A stretch of 64,000 nucleotides of DNA from Testudinibacter aquarius (GCF_004342725.1 NZ_SMCP01000002.1:186001-250000), one strand, 5' to 3'; positions 1 through 9,820 are shown, counted from the stretch's first letter. Numbers and translations are program-made. The notes: generated by a model not told the origin, from the sequence alone.

Positions 1-363
1 CATGAAACCGAAGAGAAAGGCGCCGATGGCAAATGGGTCAACTACGACTACGACTGGATGTTCAAACCAGGTGCAATGGCTGAAGTTGCCAAATATGCCG
101 ACGGGGTCGGACCGGGTTGGTATATGTTGATTGACGACAAAAAATCCACTGCGGGCAACATTCAATACACCGACATGGTCGCGGATATTGCCGCTAACAA
201 ACTGGAACTGCATCCGTACACGGTGCGCAACGACGCTCTGCCACCGTTTTTCAGCAATATCGACCAAATGTTCGATGCGTTATTAAATAAATCCGGCGCC
301 ACCGGTGTCTTCACCGACTTCCCGGATATGGCGGTGAAATTCTTGGGTAAAGATAAGCAATAA
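1..363 (+). CDS. glpQ: Glycerophosphodiester phosphodiesterase, C-terminal part
   Basis: This is the last 120 codons of a GlpQ/protein D-family enzyme; the gene enters from the left edge, so its start and export signal are not visible. The family hydrolyses deacylated phospholipids such as glycerophosphocholine to glycerol-3-phosphate and the free alcohol, in the periplasm (E. coli GlpQ) or as a surface lipoprotein (Haemophilus protein D). The visible part carries the end of the GDPD barrel, with DGVGPGWYML, LELHPYTVRNDALP and GVFTDFPD near the C-terminus. It ends in TAA just before a facing uptake-motif terminator. Family assignment is firm; lipoprotein status cannot be judged. Confidence 0.93.
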   Translation, partial: HETEEKGADGKWVNYDYDWMFKPGAMAEVAKYADGVGPGWYMLIDDKKSTAGNIQYTDMVADIAANKLELHPYTVRNDALPPFFSNIDQMFDALLNKSGATGVFTDFPDMAVKFLGKDKQ

Positions 364-378
364 CCACGATTGATACCT

Positions 379-415
379 AAAGTGCGGTCAGGCTGAAAAG
401 CTGACCGCACTTTTT
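379..415 (+). terminator. Facing uptake-motif terminator after glpQ
   Basis: AAAGTGCGGTCAG and CTGACCGCACTTTTT face each other around a 9-base loop and end in a T run. The two arms are complementary DNA uptake motifs, a common terminator design in this family. It also lies between convergent genes. Confidence 0.9.
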
Positions 416-447
416 GTTGCTGCGCAAAACGATTATTAATTTAAGCA

Positions 448-957
448 CTATTTCCTGTGCGGTGACATACTTTTTAATACCCCATCTTTGAAATAGAAAT
501 GGTGCAGCAACGCTGCTGCCGCATGCAATCCTGCTAATATCAGAAATAAATTGCCGAGAAATGGATGGAGTTCCCCAACAAAATGTAGCAGACTACCATT
601 GTTATTTAAGGGGATAGCCACGCCAAATGCACTGAACTGCTGTGTTTTGTTAGCCAGTGCCAACCAGCCGCTCAGCGGAATCAATGCCATGCATAGATAA
701 AGTGCGGTTTGCACGCTTTTTGCTGCTTTTTCTTGCCAATCGGCTAACGCTGGCTGTTGTGGAATGTGGCGGCGGTAGAAGAACCGGAGAGGCAAGCGCA
801 CTATAAGCATACTAGCCACCAGCAGCCCACTGAACACATGCAGTTCCCCGATCAAGCCGTCACGGGTCGGATGGCCGCTGCTGAGGTAGGCGATCAGCAC
901 CAATACAACCGTGAGCCAATGGCTGTAAATCATTGCGTTAGGGTAACGAGTGGTCAT
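448..957 (-). CDS. Cytochrome b561 family membrane protein
   Basis: A 169-residue protein with four hydrophobic segments, the size of CybB-type di-haem b561 proteins that pass electrons between the quinone pool and partners in the inner membrane. Candidate haem ligands are the His in the first segment (IYSHWL), the His in GELHVFSG and its repeat GELHPFLG, and the His-rich last helix (LHAAAALLHH). An in-frame ATG lies 21 bases further upstream, but only the start used here has AAGGA at the right distance. It stands alone on the minus strand after nanM. The electron partner is unknown. Confidence 0.8.
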   Translation of the reverse strand: MTTRYPNAMIYSHWLTVVLVLIAYLSSGHPTRDGLIGELHVFSGLLVASMLIVRLPLRFFYRRHIPQQPALADWQEKAAKSVQTALYLCMALIPLSGWLALANKTQQFSAFGVAIPLNNNGSLLHFVGELHPFLGNLFLILAGLHAAAALLHHFYFKDGVLKSMSPHRK

Positions 958-1063
958 TATCATATCCTTACTCATCATTATTGAACTTAGCCAACATTAT
1001 ATGCAGCAAAATTAGCTACAAATTAGGACGTGCTGATTCTTTTATGTATTGATAAAAAAATGA

Positions 1064-1095
1064 CAAAAAAATCCCCTTAACCTTAGGTAAGGGGA
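1064..1095 (-). terminator. Intrinsic terminator of nanM
   Basis: On the minus strand TCCCCTTA and TAAGGGGA form a GC-rich stem followed by a run of seven T. It lies just past the nanM stop. Confidence 0.85.
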
Positions 1096-1124
1096 AAGAG
1101 GACAAACTCAATAGAGGAAGTTTG

Positions 1125-2261
1125 TTATTCAATCATTAATTTACTGCCGTCGTATTCCAATACTTGGATCGTACTCAGCACTTCGCCACTGTCATTCTCA
1201 CCGCCAATCAACAATACCTGATTGTGGTAAGAAACACTGACCGCACCGCTGACCGGATTGGCAAGTTCCCCGACCATTTTCCAGCGTCCGTTTTTTAGCG
1301 CATAAATCTCTTTTTGTCGGACTTTTGCTAGATTCTGGTGAGCAAACAGCTCTCCGGCAGCAAATTGAGCTTGTGCCCCCGCAAAATTTGTACCACCTGC
1401 AATCAAATAGTAGCCGTGGCTGTAACCGCCACCTGCCCACGCAATGCCTTCTTGCGATTTGCCTCGTAATGCCGGCAAATTCGGTAGCGCTTTCCAACTT
1501 ACCCCTTGCGCTGAAAGTCGCCCCTGTGCAGTGGTGGCGCTTGTCAAGCCGGGTTTAATCTCACCACTGACCACTAACAGTGTTTCACCTTGCCCTAACA
1601 CAGCAGCCCCGACTCTCGGTTCAAAAGGGATTTTACCTTCATTGTGCCATTGGTTGTTGTGCGGGGTATAACTTAGTAATTCGTTGGTAAAAAAATAGTC
1701 TTGTGGTCGTTTTTGGAAAAACACCTGATCCACCAGCTGTTGCTGCGTGACATCTTCTGCTGCGGCATAATCTTGTAAATAGCCGTTTAACAAGGATAAA
1801 TTAGCTCCGCCGAGCAGATAAATTTTTCCGTTATGAGTTACCGCACCACCGCCAGCCAAACCTCGCGGTGCCTCTGCATTGAGCTTGACCCAACGATCTT
1901 GCTGCGGATCATAACGGTGTACATCGTTAATAAACTGGCGAACGCCCTGTTGATTGGTGTGCAATCCACCAAAAACATACAACTGTTGATCCAGCACCAC
2001 AACAATTGGCTGTATTCGATCGCCACCCGGGAAATCAGCAATCGGTTGCCACTTTGCCTTGCTCTCTGCTGCTTGCAGCGGCAACCGATAAAATTTGTCA
2101 CCCGCAGTACCCAAACCGACATACAGCATATCGCCAATCAACGCACCACCGCCTTGTTTAATCGGCTGTGGCAAATTCGGGTACGCTGCTGACACAGCAA
2201 CCGCCGTTGTCAGACATAGACCGAATATAAGACGGGATAACACGGTTTTTATCGCTTTCAT
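1125..2261 (-). CDS. nanM: N-acetylneuraminate epimerase (sialic acid mutarotase)
   Basis: A 378-residue Kelch-repeat protein of the NanM/YjhT family, which speeds interconversion of alpha and beta sialic acid in the periplasm so that the uptake system can take it. A Sec signal peptide covers about residues 1-25 (hydrophobic core, cut near VSA). Kelch blades are visible as LYVGLG, LYVFGG, IYLLGG and LIGGEN. The start chosen gives a proper signal peptide; a start 13 codons upstream would put polar residues in front of it. No sialic acid transporter or catabolic genes lie nearby, so the gene is detached from the usual nan cluster here. It is probably transcribed alone, with its own terminator. 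Confidence 0.9.
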   Translation of the reverse strand: MKAIKTVLSRLIFGLCLTTAVAVSAAYPNLPQPIKQGGGALIGDMLYVGLGTAGDKFYRLPLQAAESKAKWQPIADFPGGDRIQPIVVVLDQQLYVFGGLHTNQQGVRQFINDVHRYDPQQDRWVKLNAEAPRGLAGGGAVTHNGKIYLLGGANLSLLNGYLQDYAAAEDVTQQQLVDQVFFQKRPQDYFFTNELLSYTPHNNQWHNEGKIPFEPRVGAAVLGQGETLLVVSGEIKPGLTSATTAQGRLSAQGVSWKALPNLPALRGKSQEGIAWAGGGYSHGYYLIAGGTNFAGAQAQFAAGELFAHQNLAKVRQKEIYALKNGRWKMVGELANPVSGAVSVSYHNQVLLIGGENDSGEVLSTIQVLEYDGSKLMIE

Positions 2262-2482
2262 ACTCTCGCTTAGGTTAGGACTTGGCGATAATTCGACCAA
2301 TATTGAAAGGTAATTATCATTCCTTATATCAGGATGATATATTTACTCCATTTATAAAAGCAATATTAAATTCAATTTTATTAGCGGAATTTCAAGGAAG
2401 ATCACACTTTTGCCACAAACGTGGGGATATTTTATGCCGTAAAAGTGCGGTTTGCAGCTTTCACGGCAGGGGAAAAGGCGAG

Positions 2483-3853
2483 TTATTTTTTCTTGGTCGG
2501 GCGCTGCCAGTTGGCAATATGGCGCTGTGGCACACGGCTAATCACCAACTCGTTGTCGGCAACATCTTTAGTAATCGTTGCGCCGGCGCCGATGGTTGCC
2601 CCGTCGGCAATCTTAACCGGTGCTATCAACTGGCTGTCGGAACCAACAAACACATTATCCCCGATAATGGTTTTGAATTTATTCACACCGTCGTAGTTGC
2701 AGGTGATCACCCCCGCACCAATATTGCAGTTGCTGCCGATTTCCGCATCGCCGACGTAGGTCAAATGGTTCACTTTTGAACCTTTGCCGACGTGTGATTT
2801 TTTAATTTCGACAAAGTTGCCGACATGGGTTTCCGCTGCCAGCTCGGCGCCCGGACGCAGCCGTGAGAACGGCCCGATCACCGCACTTTCGCCAATCACT
2901 GCATCGTCGATCACCGAATAGGGTTTCACTTCCACATCTGCTGCAATCCGGCAGTTTTTCAATACGCAGCCGGCACCGATCCGCACGCGATCACCCAGCT
3001 CTACTTTGCCTTCGATAATCACATTGACATCAATTTCCACATCTTTGCCGTGCAGCAGTTCGCCACGCAAGTCAAAACGTTCTGGATCAATTAACATCAC
3101 GCCCGCCAGTAATAGCCGTTTGGCCTGTTGCTGCTGATAATAGCGTTCCAATTGCGCCAGTTGCAGACGGTTGTTGGCACCCTCGACTTCCATTCTATCC
3201 GCCGCCGGTACAGCACAGACTTGACAGCCATCTTGATTCGCCAATGCAATCACATCGGTGATGTAATATTCGCCTTGGGCATTGTTGTTATTCAAGCGTG
3301 ACAGCCAGTTTTTGAAGCTGGCACCACTGGCGACCATCACGCCGGTGTTGACTTCTTGAATCTTAAGCTGCTCAGAATTGGCATCTTTTTGTTCCACAAT
3401 CGCCACCACATTGCCGTCCTTGCGGATAATCCGTCCATAGCCGGTCGGGTCGTCCAGTTGCACCGTCAACAGCGAAATGCCATGTTGTGGTTTAGCCGCA
3501 ATCAGCTTTTCCAACGTCGCCTGTGTAATCAACGGGCCGTCGCCGTACAGCATCAGAATGTCTTCATCATCGGCAAAGTGCGGTGCGGCCTGCTGCATCG
3601 CATGACCGGTTCCCAATTGCTCCGCCTGCAACACCCAATTAACCGGCTCTGCTTGCAACCGCTGCTGCATCAGCTCGCCGCCATGACCATAAATCAGGTG
3701 AATATTGTTGGCGCCTAACGCTTTTACGGTGTCGATCACATGCTTGACCATCGGTTTGCCCGCAACATTATGCAGCACCTTCGGCAGTTCTGAATACATT
3801 CGGGTGCCTTTTCCGGCAGCTAAAATCACCACACTTAATTTTTGTTCGCTCAT
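2483..3853 (-). CDS. glmU: Bifunctional GlmU: glucosamine-1-P acetyltransferase / UDP-GlcNAc pyrophosphorylase
   Basis: At 456 residues this is full length and matches E. coli GlmU in domain order. The N-terminal uridyltransferase has LAAGKGTRM at residues 11-19 and the lysine in ELPKVLH; the C-terminal left-handed beta-helix carries hexapeptide repeats from about residue 250, with NHLTYVGD and [11 protein letters not shown] of the acetyltransferase site. It acetylates glucosamine-1-phosphate and then makes UDP-GlcNAc for peptidoglycan and LPS in the cytoplasm. It stands alone on the minus strand, 158 bases after the end of amtB. Confidence 0.98.
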   Translation of the reverse strand: MSEQKLSVVILAAGKGTRMYSELPKVLHNVAGKPMVKHVIDTVKALGANNIHLIYGHGGELMQQRLQAEPVNWVLQAEQLGTGHAMQQAAPHFADDEDILMLYGDGPLITQATLEKLIAAKPQHGISLLTVQLDDPTGYGRIIRKDGNVVAIVEQKDANSEQLKIQEVNTGVMVASGASFKNWLSRLNNNNAQGEYYITDVIALANQDGCQVCAVPAADRMEVEGANNRLQLAQLERYYQQQQAKRLLLAGVMLIDPERFDLRGELLHGKDVEIDVNVIIEGKVELGDRVRIGAGCVLKNCRIAADVEVKPYSVIDDAVIGESAVIGPFSRLRPGAELAAETHVGNFVEIKKSHVGKGSKVNHLTYVGDAEIGSNCNIGAGVITCNYDGVNKFKTIIGDNVFVGSDSQLIAPVKIADGATIGAGATITKDVADNELVISRVPQRHIANWQRPTKKK

Positions 3854-3924
3854 TTTCGATTTCTCTCGTTTAAATCAGATGGCACAGATTTTACCTTAAA
3901 TTTATCGACTGATAAATGCAAATA

Positions 3925-3966
3925 ACCGCACTTTATTGCCGAGCAATTCGGCAGCAAAGTGCGGCT
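3925..3966 (-). terminator. Facing uptake-motif terminator after amtB
   Basis: An AACCGCACTTT arm and an AAAGTGCGG arm enclose an inner stem (TTGCCGA with TTCGGCAG). It sits between the end of amtB and the start of glmU. The T run is weak, so efficiency is uncertain. Confidence 0.65.
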
Positions 3967-4011
3967 AAGGTGTGCGGTTAAATGACGCTATTCAATCACT
4001 CAGTGCTGGTC

Positions 4012-5316
4012 TTATTCAACCCGCTCGCCATGCAACACCACATCCAATCCTTGGCGTTCTTCGTCTTTTTCCACGCGCAAACCGGTGATTTTGCTGACGA
4101 GAAAGAACAGGATCACGCTGCCGACGCCGCTGTAAGCCACCGTAATCAAGATACTTTTAATTTGCACCCATAGACTGGCGCCACCACCACTGATGTCGGT
4201 CGAAACAAACACACCGGTCAATACTGCCCCAACGATACCACCGATGCCGTGAATCCCAAAGGCGTCCAACGAATCGTCATAGCCTAACCAATATTTGAGT
4301 TTGGTTGCGCCCCAAAAACAGACCACACCGGAAATCAAACCGATGAAAACCGCACTTTGCACGCTGACAAAACCCGCCGCCGGGGTGATCGCTACCAAGC
4401 CTGCTACTGCACCGGAAGCTAAGCCCAATGCTGACGGTTTATGCCCCAGCAAGCGTTCGGTCAACATCCAAGCCACTGCTGCCGCCGCTGTTGCAATTTG
4501 CGTGGTTGCCATTGCCATCCCGGCACGACCATCCGCTGCTAATGCGGAGCCAGCGTTGAAGCCGAACCAGCCGACCCATAACATCGCCATGCCCACCAGC
4601 GTCAACACCAAGTTGTGCGGCGGCATCGCTTCTTTGCCATATCCAATACGTTTACCGATAATCACTGCACCGACCAAGCCAGCAATACCGGCATTGATAT
4701 GGATAACCGTGCCGCCGGCATAATCCAACACACCGTCAGCCGCCAACCAGCCGTCCGGCCCCCAAACCCAGTGTGCTGTCGGCACATAAATCAACAGTGA
4801 CCATAAAGCGCTGAACAATAACATGCCGGAAAACTTGATTCGTTCGGCAAAAGCGCCGGTAATAATGGCGGCGGCGATCACGGCAAACGCCATTTGAAAA
4901 AGCATAAACACCGGTTCCGGAATAGTGGCAGCACCTGGGAAAATCGTCAGTTGTTGACTGTCGGTGAAGACATTCATACCGCTCAGGAAAAAGCGCTCCG
5001 TCCCGCCGATAAAGCCGTTATTGGAGGTGAAGGCTAAGCTGTAACCGAAGCTCATCCATAATAACGAGATTAAACAAGCAACGGCAATACTTTGCACCAT
5101 GGTCGCCAACACATTTTTCTTCCGTACCATGCCGGCATAAAACAGTGCTAAGCCGGGCAATGTCATAAAGAGTACCAAAATCGCCGAGACCATCACCCAA
5201 GCAGTATCGCCTGCGCTGATGTCCGACATCGGGCGGATCCAGTCCGTCGTTTCTGAGGCAAAGCCTGCAGCAGGTAGCAGGGCGGTCATGCCGCCGATAA
5301 CAAGTGATTTTTTCAT
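4012..5316 (-). CDS. amtB: Ammonium transporter AmtB
   Basis: A 434-residue Amt/Rh channel with an N-terminal signal segment and about eleven membrane helices. The twin pore histidines are in TVIHINAG (about residue 207) and AFGIHGIGG (about 355), and ALFYAGMVRKKNV is the Amt signature. It conducts ammonium/ammonia across the inner membrane and is plugged by GlnK when nitrogen is plentiful. It follows glnK by 62 bases in the same direction, the standard glnK-amtB pair. With asnA next door this forms an ammonium capture and use block. No sigma-54 promoter is evident. Confidence 0.97.
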   Translation of the reverse strand: MKKSLVIGGMTALLPAAGFASETTDWIRPMSDISAGDTAWVMVSAILVLFMTLPGLALFYAGMVRKKNVLATMVQSIAVACLISLLWMSFGYSLAFTSNNGFIGGTERFFLSGMNVFTDSQQLTIFPGAATIPEPVFMLFQMAFAVIAAAIITGAFAERIKFSGMLLFSALWSLLIYVPTAHWVWGPDGWLAADGVLDYAGGTVIHINAGIAGLVGAVIIGKRIGYGKEAMPPHNLVLTLVGMAMLWVGWFGFNAGSALAADGRAGMAMATTQIATAAAAVAWMLTERLLGHKPSALGLASGAVAGLVAITPAAGFVSVQSAVFIGLISGVVCFWGATKLKYWLGYDDSLDAFGIHGIGGIVGAVLTGVFVSTDISGGGASLWVQIKSILITVAYSGVGSVILFFLVSKITGLRVEKDEERQGLDVVLHGERVE

Positions 5317-5378
5317 ATTTTCACCTATACAGTTGTTTCCGAGTTTAAAATGAAGTAAAAATAAAAATTAAACAATCG

Positions 5379-5735
<357 letters not shown>

Positions 5736-5851
5736 TCATACAATAAAACTTAAAATGAGGAGCAAACCTAATTTGTCTGACGACATAAAAAAGGTTGCTT
5801 TCCGAGTAAATATCAAAAAATAAAAATAAAAAAAGTACTGCTAAAAATGGC

Positions 5852-6844
5852 TTACAAAATATTTTCGTACTGATCGGTAATCCGTTTTGGCCACACACTG
5901 GACTGCACTTGTCCGATATGTTCTTTATGCAGCAACAACATCGCCATGCGCGACTGTCCGATACCACCACCGATCGATTGCGGCAATCTGCCATTCAATA
6001 AATCCTGATGCCAAGGAAATTCAGCGCGTTCTTCGTTATTAGTCAACGCCAACTGATGCCGAAGTGCGGTTTCATCAACCCGAATCCCCATTGAAGACAA
6101 CTCAAATGCCGATTGCAGCACCGGGTTCCATACCAGAATATCACCGTTCAAGCCTTTATATTCGCCTTCGCTTGGCGTGGTCCAATCATCATAATCCGGC
6201 GCACGTCCATCGTGCGGTTTGCCGTCAGACAGCTTGCCGCCGATCCCGATTAAAAATACTGCGCCAAACTCTTTGCAGACCGCACTTTCGCGTTCTTTGC
6301 CACTCATATTCGGATAACGACGCACCAGATCTTCGGTGTGGATAAAGGTGATCTCCGACGGCAGCGAGCCTTTAATCCCAAACTGCACTTCCACCATTTG
6401 CTCGGTTTCTTTGATGGCAGTGTAAATCGAACGCACCGTTTGTTTTAAAAAGTCCAAATTGCGACTGCCTGCCGGAATCACTTTCTCCCAGTCCCATTGA
6501 TCAACAAATACCGAGTGGGTTTGATCAAGGCTGTCTTCATCGGGGCGCAACGCAATCATGTGTACAAACAATCCTTCATTCGGCTGGAAATCAAAGCGTC
6601 CCAAGGTATGGCGTTTCCATTTTGCCAAGGAGTGCACCACCTCAAACCGCACCCCATGAATTTCGCGAATATTCACTTGTACCGCATTTTCTACACCGGA
6701 CAAATTGTCCTGCATACCATTGCCGACTTGACTAAGTAGCGGCCCTTGCACCTCAACGATTTTTAAGTGTTCTTTTAACATTTGTGTGAAGGTGTTTTTA
6801 ACGAAACTGATTTCTTGTTGTTGCAAAATAAAGGAATTTTTCAT
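5852..6844 (-). CDS. asnA: Aspartate-ammonia ligase (asparagine synthetase A)
   Basis: 330 residues, identical in length to E. coli AsnA and alignable end to end by eye. It makes asparagine from aspartate, ammonia and ATP; the fold resembles class II aminoacyl-tRNA synthetases. Recognisable stretches are [29 protein letters not shown] and the C-terminal GGGIGQSRM. It is divergent from asnC across 181 bases, which is the arrangement in which AsnC activates asnA in E. coli. Position beside amtB and glnK links ammonia uptake to asparagine synthesis. Confidence 0.98.
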   Translation of the reverse strand: MKNSFILQQQEISFVKNTFTQMLKEHLKIVEVQGPLLSQVGNGMQDNLSGVENAVQVNIREIHGVRFEVVHSLAKWKRHTLGRFDFQPNEGLFVHMIALRPDEDSLDQTHSVFVDQWDWEKVIPAGSRNLDFLKQTVRSIYTAIKETEQMVEVQFGIKGSLPSEITFIHTEDLVRRYPNMSGKERESAVCKEFGAVFLIGIGGKLSDGKPHDGRAPDYDDWTTPSEGEYKGLNGDILVWNPVLQSAFELSSMGIRVDETALRHQLALTNNEERAEFPWHQDLLNGRLPQSIGGGIGQSRMAMLLLHKEHIGQVQSSVWPKRITDQYENIL

Positions 6845-7025
6845 AATTTATCTAAAGTTTGTCTGGGTTGATTAAATAAAAAAAGTGTTTTGCTTGTCGT
6901 TTTTATGCATTATTCAACAAACAAACAAAAAATTCCAATACTTTTTTAATTTTTTTTGTTAATATGTGGTCATTAATCAATAGAAGCATATTTTTTTTGA
7001 AAAAAAACTAAAATCGGAGAAGCGT

Positions 7026-7487
7026 ATGCAACATACCAGCCACATTGATGCTCTTGATCAACAAATCTTGCGGGTTCTGACCAAAGATGCCCGAACCCCC
7101 TATGCCGAAATGGCAAAAAAATTCGGGGTCAGTCCGGGAACAATTCATGTTCGGGTAGAAAAAATGCGCCAATCGGGTGTGATAGAAGGGACTAAAGTGC
7201 GGATCAACGAACGCAAACTGGGTTATGATGTTTGCTGCTTTATCGGCATTATTCTAAAAAGCGCTAAAGACTACGACACCGTGATTAAAAAGCTGCAAAC
7301 TTTTGACGAAGTGGTTGAGGCTTATTACACCACCGGCAATTACTCTATCTTTATCAAGGTGATGACCCACACTATTGAAGAGCTACATGGGGTACTGGCG
7401 AACAAAATTCAGCTGATAGATGAGATCCAGTCCACAGAAACGTTAATTTCTATGCAAAATCCTATTCTGAGAGATATAAATCCTTAA
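7026..7487 (+). CDS. asnC: AsnC, Lrp/AsnC-family regulator
   Basis: 153 residues with an N-terminal winged helix-turn-helix (about residues 10-60, AKKFGVSPGTIHVRVEKM) and a C-terminal ligand-binding domain. In E. coli AsnC activates asnA when asparagine is scarce and represses itself. Here asnC faces asnA across a very AT-rich 181-base gap holding both promoters. The ATG follows a GGAG ribosome site. Confidence 0.96.
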   Translation: MQHTSHIDALDQQILRVLTKDARTPYAEMAKKFGVSPGTIHVRVEKMRQSGVIEGTKVRINERKLGYDVCCFIGIILKSAKDYDTVIKKLQTFDEVVEAYYTTGNYSIFIKVMTHTIEELHGVLANKIQLIDEIQSTETLISMQNPILRDINP

Positions 7488-7566
7488 TTGTTTGGCGTAA
7501 AATATCTCTTTTACGGTATATATAAAATTTTATATAAATCAATAATAATAACAAGGAGATGTTTTT

Positions 7567-8322
7567 ATGGCAGATGTATTTCATTTAGGGTTAACTAAAG
7601 CGGATTTGGAAGGGGCAACGGTTGCGATCGTCCCGGGTGATCCGGCTCGTGTCGAGCGTATTGCTAAGCAGATGGACAAACCTAAATTTTTGGTCTCTAC
7701 CCGCGAGTTTACTTCATGGTTAGGTTATGTCGGCGGTAAACCAATTATGATCTGTTCCACAGGGATCGGTGGTCCTTCTGTTTCAATCGCAGTAGAAGAG
7801 TTAGCACAATTAGGCGTGCGCACTTTCTTGCGCATCGGCACTACCGGTGCGATTCAGCCACATATTAATGTCGGTGATATTTTAGTCACCACCGGTGCGG
7901 TGCGTTTAGACGGCGCCAGCCAACACTTTGCACCGTTAGAATACCCGGCAGTAGCCGATTTCACTTGTACTTCGGCGCTATACCAAGTTGCCAAAGAAAG
8001 CGGCGCAGCGACCTATGTCGGCATCACGGCTTCTTCCGATACATTCTATCCGGGACAAGAGCGCTACGATACCTACAGTGGCAAAATCTGCCGCCGTTTC
8101 AAAGACTCGCTGAAAGAGTGGCAACAACTGAACGTGATGAATTTTGAGATGGAATCTGCCACCTTATTCACCATGTGCTCAGCGTTAGGCTTAAGAGCGG
8201 GCATGATTTCTGCCGTGATCGTCAACCGCACCCAGCAAGAAATTCCAAACGAAAGTACCATCAAAGCCGCTGAAGGCACAGCGGTAGCCTTGGTGGTGAA
8301 AGCGGCCGGACAGCTGGCTTAA
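7567..8322 (+). CDS. udp: Uridine phosphorylase
   Basis: 251 residues, close to E. coli Udp (253). It splits uridine with phosphate to uracil and ribose-1-phosphate in the cytoplasm. Visible are the phosphate-site VPGDPARV near the N-terminus, the GTTGAI loop and the nucleoside-site [10 protein letters not shown] strong AAGGAGATG ribosome site precedes the ATG. The 79 bases in front contain an AT-only palindrome (TATATAAAATTTTATATA, 7519-7536) but no CRP or CytR site of the E. coli type that I can recognise. Confidence 0.98.
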   Translation: MADVFHLGLTKADLEGATVAIVPGDPARVERIAKQMDKPKFLVSTREFTSWLGYVGGKPIMICSTGIGGPSVSIAVEELAQLGVRTFLRIGTTGAIQPHINVGDILVTTGAVRLDGASQHFAPLEYPAVADFTCTSALYQVAKESGAATYVGITASSDTFYPGQERYDTYSGKICRRFKDSLKEWQQLNVMNFEMESATLFTMCSALGLRAGMISAVIVNRTQQEIPNESTIKAAEGTAVALVVKAAGQLA

Positions 8323-8346
8323 ACCTTAATCATCCTTAGATAAACC

Positions 8347-8380
8347 AATCCCGCAACATTGACTAATGTGCGGGATTTTT
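8347..8380 (+). terminator. Intrinsic terminator of udp
   Basis: AATCCCGCAACATT pairs with AATGTGCGGGATT across a 4-base loop, with one bulged base, and is followed by a T run. Confidence 0.92.
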
Positions 8381-8396
8381 GATATTAGCGCCTATC

Positions 8397-8612
8397 CTAG
8401 GCTGCTGCGTTTTTCAAAATCAGATATAACTCATCTTTGAGGCGCAACTTCTCTTTTTTCAGATTTTCAACTTCAGTCACCGTACCCAATTCTATATTGG
8501 TTTCAATGGCTTTAATTTTGTGGTCAAGTTCATTGTGCTTGTCAAACAAACGGCTAAAGTGGGCATCTTCTAATTTCAGACGGCTGATCAAATCACGATA
8601 TTCTGGAAACAT
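8397..8612 (-). CDS. YdcH family protein (DUF465)
   Basis: A 71-residue charged, helical protein of the YdcH/DUF465 family, starting MFPEYRDLI and ending in a predicted coiled coil rich in K, E and L (NLKKEKLRLKDEL). Function of the family is not established. The start used has an AGGAG site just upstream; an in-frame start 15 codons earlier lacks one and adds a non-family extension. It stands alone between the udp terminator and the palindromic repeat. Confidence 0.85.
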   Translation of the reverse strand: MFPEYRDLISRLKLEDAHFSRLFDKHNELDHKIKAIETNIELGTVTEVENLKKEKLRLKDELYLILKNAAA

Positions 8613-8723
8613 ACTAAAACTCCTGTTAAATGATGGGAATAGACGGAAGCAAATCAATTTTGTTTTACTCTAACACCAAATAGCAAATATAACTCGGCGA
8701 CAGCTCACAAAATTGACTTTAAT

Positions 8724-8743
8724 TAGGGTTTGTTGATATTTGT
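8724..8743. repeat. Extra copy of the palindromic element's terminal segment
   Basis: The 20 bases here match the first 20 bases of the palindromic element (8745-8764) with two substitutions. The element's left end is therefore present twice in tandem. Confidence 0.75.
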
Positions 8744-8744
8744 T

Positions 8745-8907
8745 TAGGGTCTGTTGATCTTTGTTTATAATTTGAGCTATAGACTATTTTTCGTCAATAC
8801 AAGGCAAAAGTCGTGAAGTTTAGTTATTCTAAACGAACGGCTTTTAACGCAGTAGTGGCGAAAAATAGTCTATAGCTCAAATTATAAACAAAGATCAACA
8901 GACCCTA
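8745..8907. repeat. 163-bp palindromic mobile-element-like repeat
   Basis: Positions 8745-8793 and 8859-8907 are perfect 49-bp inverted repeats with ends TAGGGTC and GACCCTA. The centre continues as an imperfect stem (AAAAGTCGT against ACGGCTTTT, GTTTAG against CTAAAC) closed by TTATT, so the whole unit is one long hairpin centred at 8826. No ORF lies inside. Size, terminal repeats and lack of coding capacity fit a MITE moved by a transposase elsewhere; this is inference. Related shorter copies occur at 9821, 28697, 32040, 53640 and 55284. Confidence 0.88.
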
Positions 8908-8916
8908 TATAGTGAA

Positions 8917-8949
8917 ATAAAAAACAGGACACCACGGGTGCATCCTGTC
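8917..8949 (-). terminator. Intrinsic terminator of eda
   Basis: On the minus strand GACAGGATGCACC pairs with GGTGTCCTGT, followed by a T run. It sits directly between eda and the palindromic element. Confidence 0.85.
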
Positions 8950-8968
8950 AATTATAAAGCGAGTCTGC

Positions 8969-9616
8969 TTATTTGCGTAAGCCGCCGACAAACTGCACCG
9001 CTTCTTGCGTGAGGCGTGTCACTTCATCCCAATTTCCAGCAGCGATTGCCTCATTCGGAATCATCCAAGAACCACCCACCGTCGCCACACAATCCAATGC
9101 CATATAATTGGCCACATTTTTCGGGCTAATCCCGCCGGTCGGGCAGAACTTCAACTGTGGCAATGGGGCAGAAATCGCTTTCAATGCCGGAGCACCGCCA
9201 TTGGCTTCTGCCGGAAAAAATTTCAAATGATCGTAGCCCAATTCAAGTGCGGTCATCATCTCAGATGGCGTTGAAGTACCCGGCATTAACGGCACTTCGC
9301 CCTGCGCAGCATGTTTTAATAACGACAGCGTCGCTCCCGGCGAAATAATAAACTTCGCCCCTGCTGCAAGTGCCGCATCATATTGCTGTGGCGAAATCAC
9401 TGTTCCGGCGCCTACCAGCGCCTCTGGCATCGCTTCACTGATGATTTTAATCGCCTCTAGTGCCACCGCACTGCGCAAGGTAATCTCAAACACCTTAATG
9501 CCGCCTGCCGACAGTGCTTGCGCCATTGGTAACGCATCCTTTAAATGTTTGATCACCATCACCGGCACCACCGGGGAAGCGGCAAAAACCGCACTAGGTT
9601 GTAAACTCCAATTCAT
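8969..9616 (-). CDS. eda: KDPG/KHG aldolase (bifunctional)
   Basis: 215 residues, the size of E. coli Eda. It cleaves 2-keto-3-deoxy-6-phosphogluconate to pyruvate and glyceraldehyde-3-phosphate (Entner-Doudoroff and hexuronate routes) and 4-hydroxy-2-oxoglutarate to pyruvate and glyoxylate. Visible are the catalytic Glu in FEITLRS, the GAGTV phosphate loop and the Schiff-base lysine in DHLKFFPAE. The start has AAGGA eight bases upstream; a start ten codons earlier does not fit the family. A CRP-type site lies about 130 bases upstream. No edd is adjacent. Confidence 0.96.
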   Translation of the reverse strand: MNWSLQPSAVFAASPVVPVMVIKHLKDALPMAQALSAGGIKVFEITLRSAVALEAIKIISEAMPEALVGAGTVISPQQYDAALAAGAKFIISPGATLSLLKHAAQGEVPLMPGTSTPSEMMTALELGYDHLKFFPAEANGGAPALKAISAPLPQLKFCPTGGISPKNVANYMALDCVATVGGSWMIPNEAIAAGNWDEVTRLTQEAVQFVGGLRK

Positions 9617-9741
9617 AGCAAAAATCCTTGTTAAAAATTCCGTCAATCAAAAAACACAATATCAAAACAGCTTTTTAAAGATAGCAAAAAAACGGACCAC
9701 TGTCGCATATCACACGATGAAAAGTGCGGTTTAAAGCCATT

Positions 9742-9763
9742 TTTTGTGATCTTGATCACTTAA
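9742..9763 (-). promoter_or_regulatory. Candidate CRP site upstream of eda
   Basis: The core TGTGATCTTGATCACT fits TGTGA-N6-TCACA with one mismatch. It is about 130 bases in front of the eda start and downstream of nlpD, so eda is the only sensible target. The crp gene itself is in this window. Confidence 0.7.
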
Positions 9764-9773
9764 TACAAACACA

Positions 9774-9797
9774 AACGGACAGAAAATTCTGTCCGTT
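9774..9797 (-). terminator. Hairpin after nlpD, probable terminator
   Basis: AACGGACAGAA and TTCTGTCCGTT form an 11-bp perfect stem with a 2-base gap. On the minus strand it is followed by a G/T-rich tail rather than a clean T run. Confidence 0.65.
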
Positions 9798-9820
9798 GTT
9801 TGAGCTAAAACGAGCTGTAC

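Noticed and set aside
2285-2345. Possible Fur box upstream of nanM
   Set aside because: The GATAAT-like half has no matching second half; agreement with the 19-bp consensus is poor.
2282-2779. 165-codon rightward ORF across the end of glmU
   Set aside because: It is antisense to a full-length, well-conserved glmU and has no family resemblance or ribosome site.
7519-7536. AT-only palindrome before udp as a regulator site
   Set aside because: Low-complexity AT sequence makes such palindromes likely by chance; no known operator matches.
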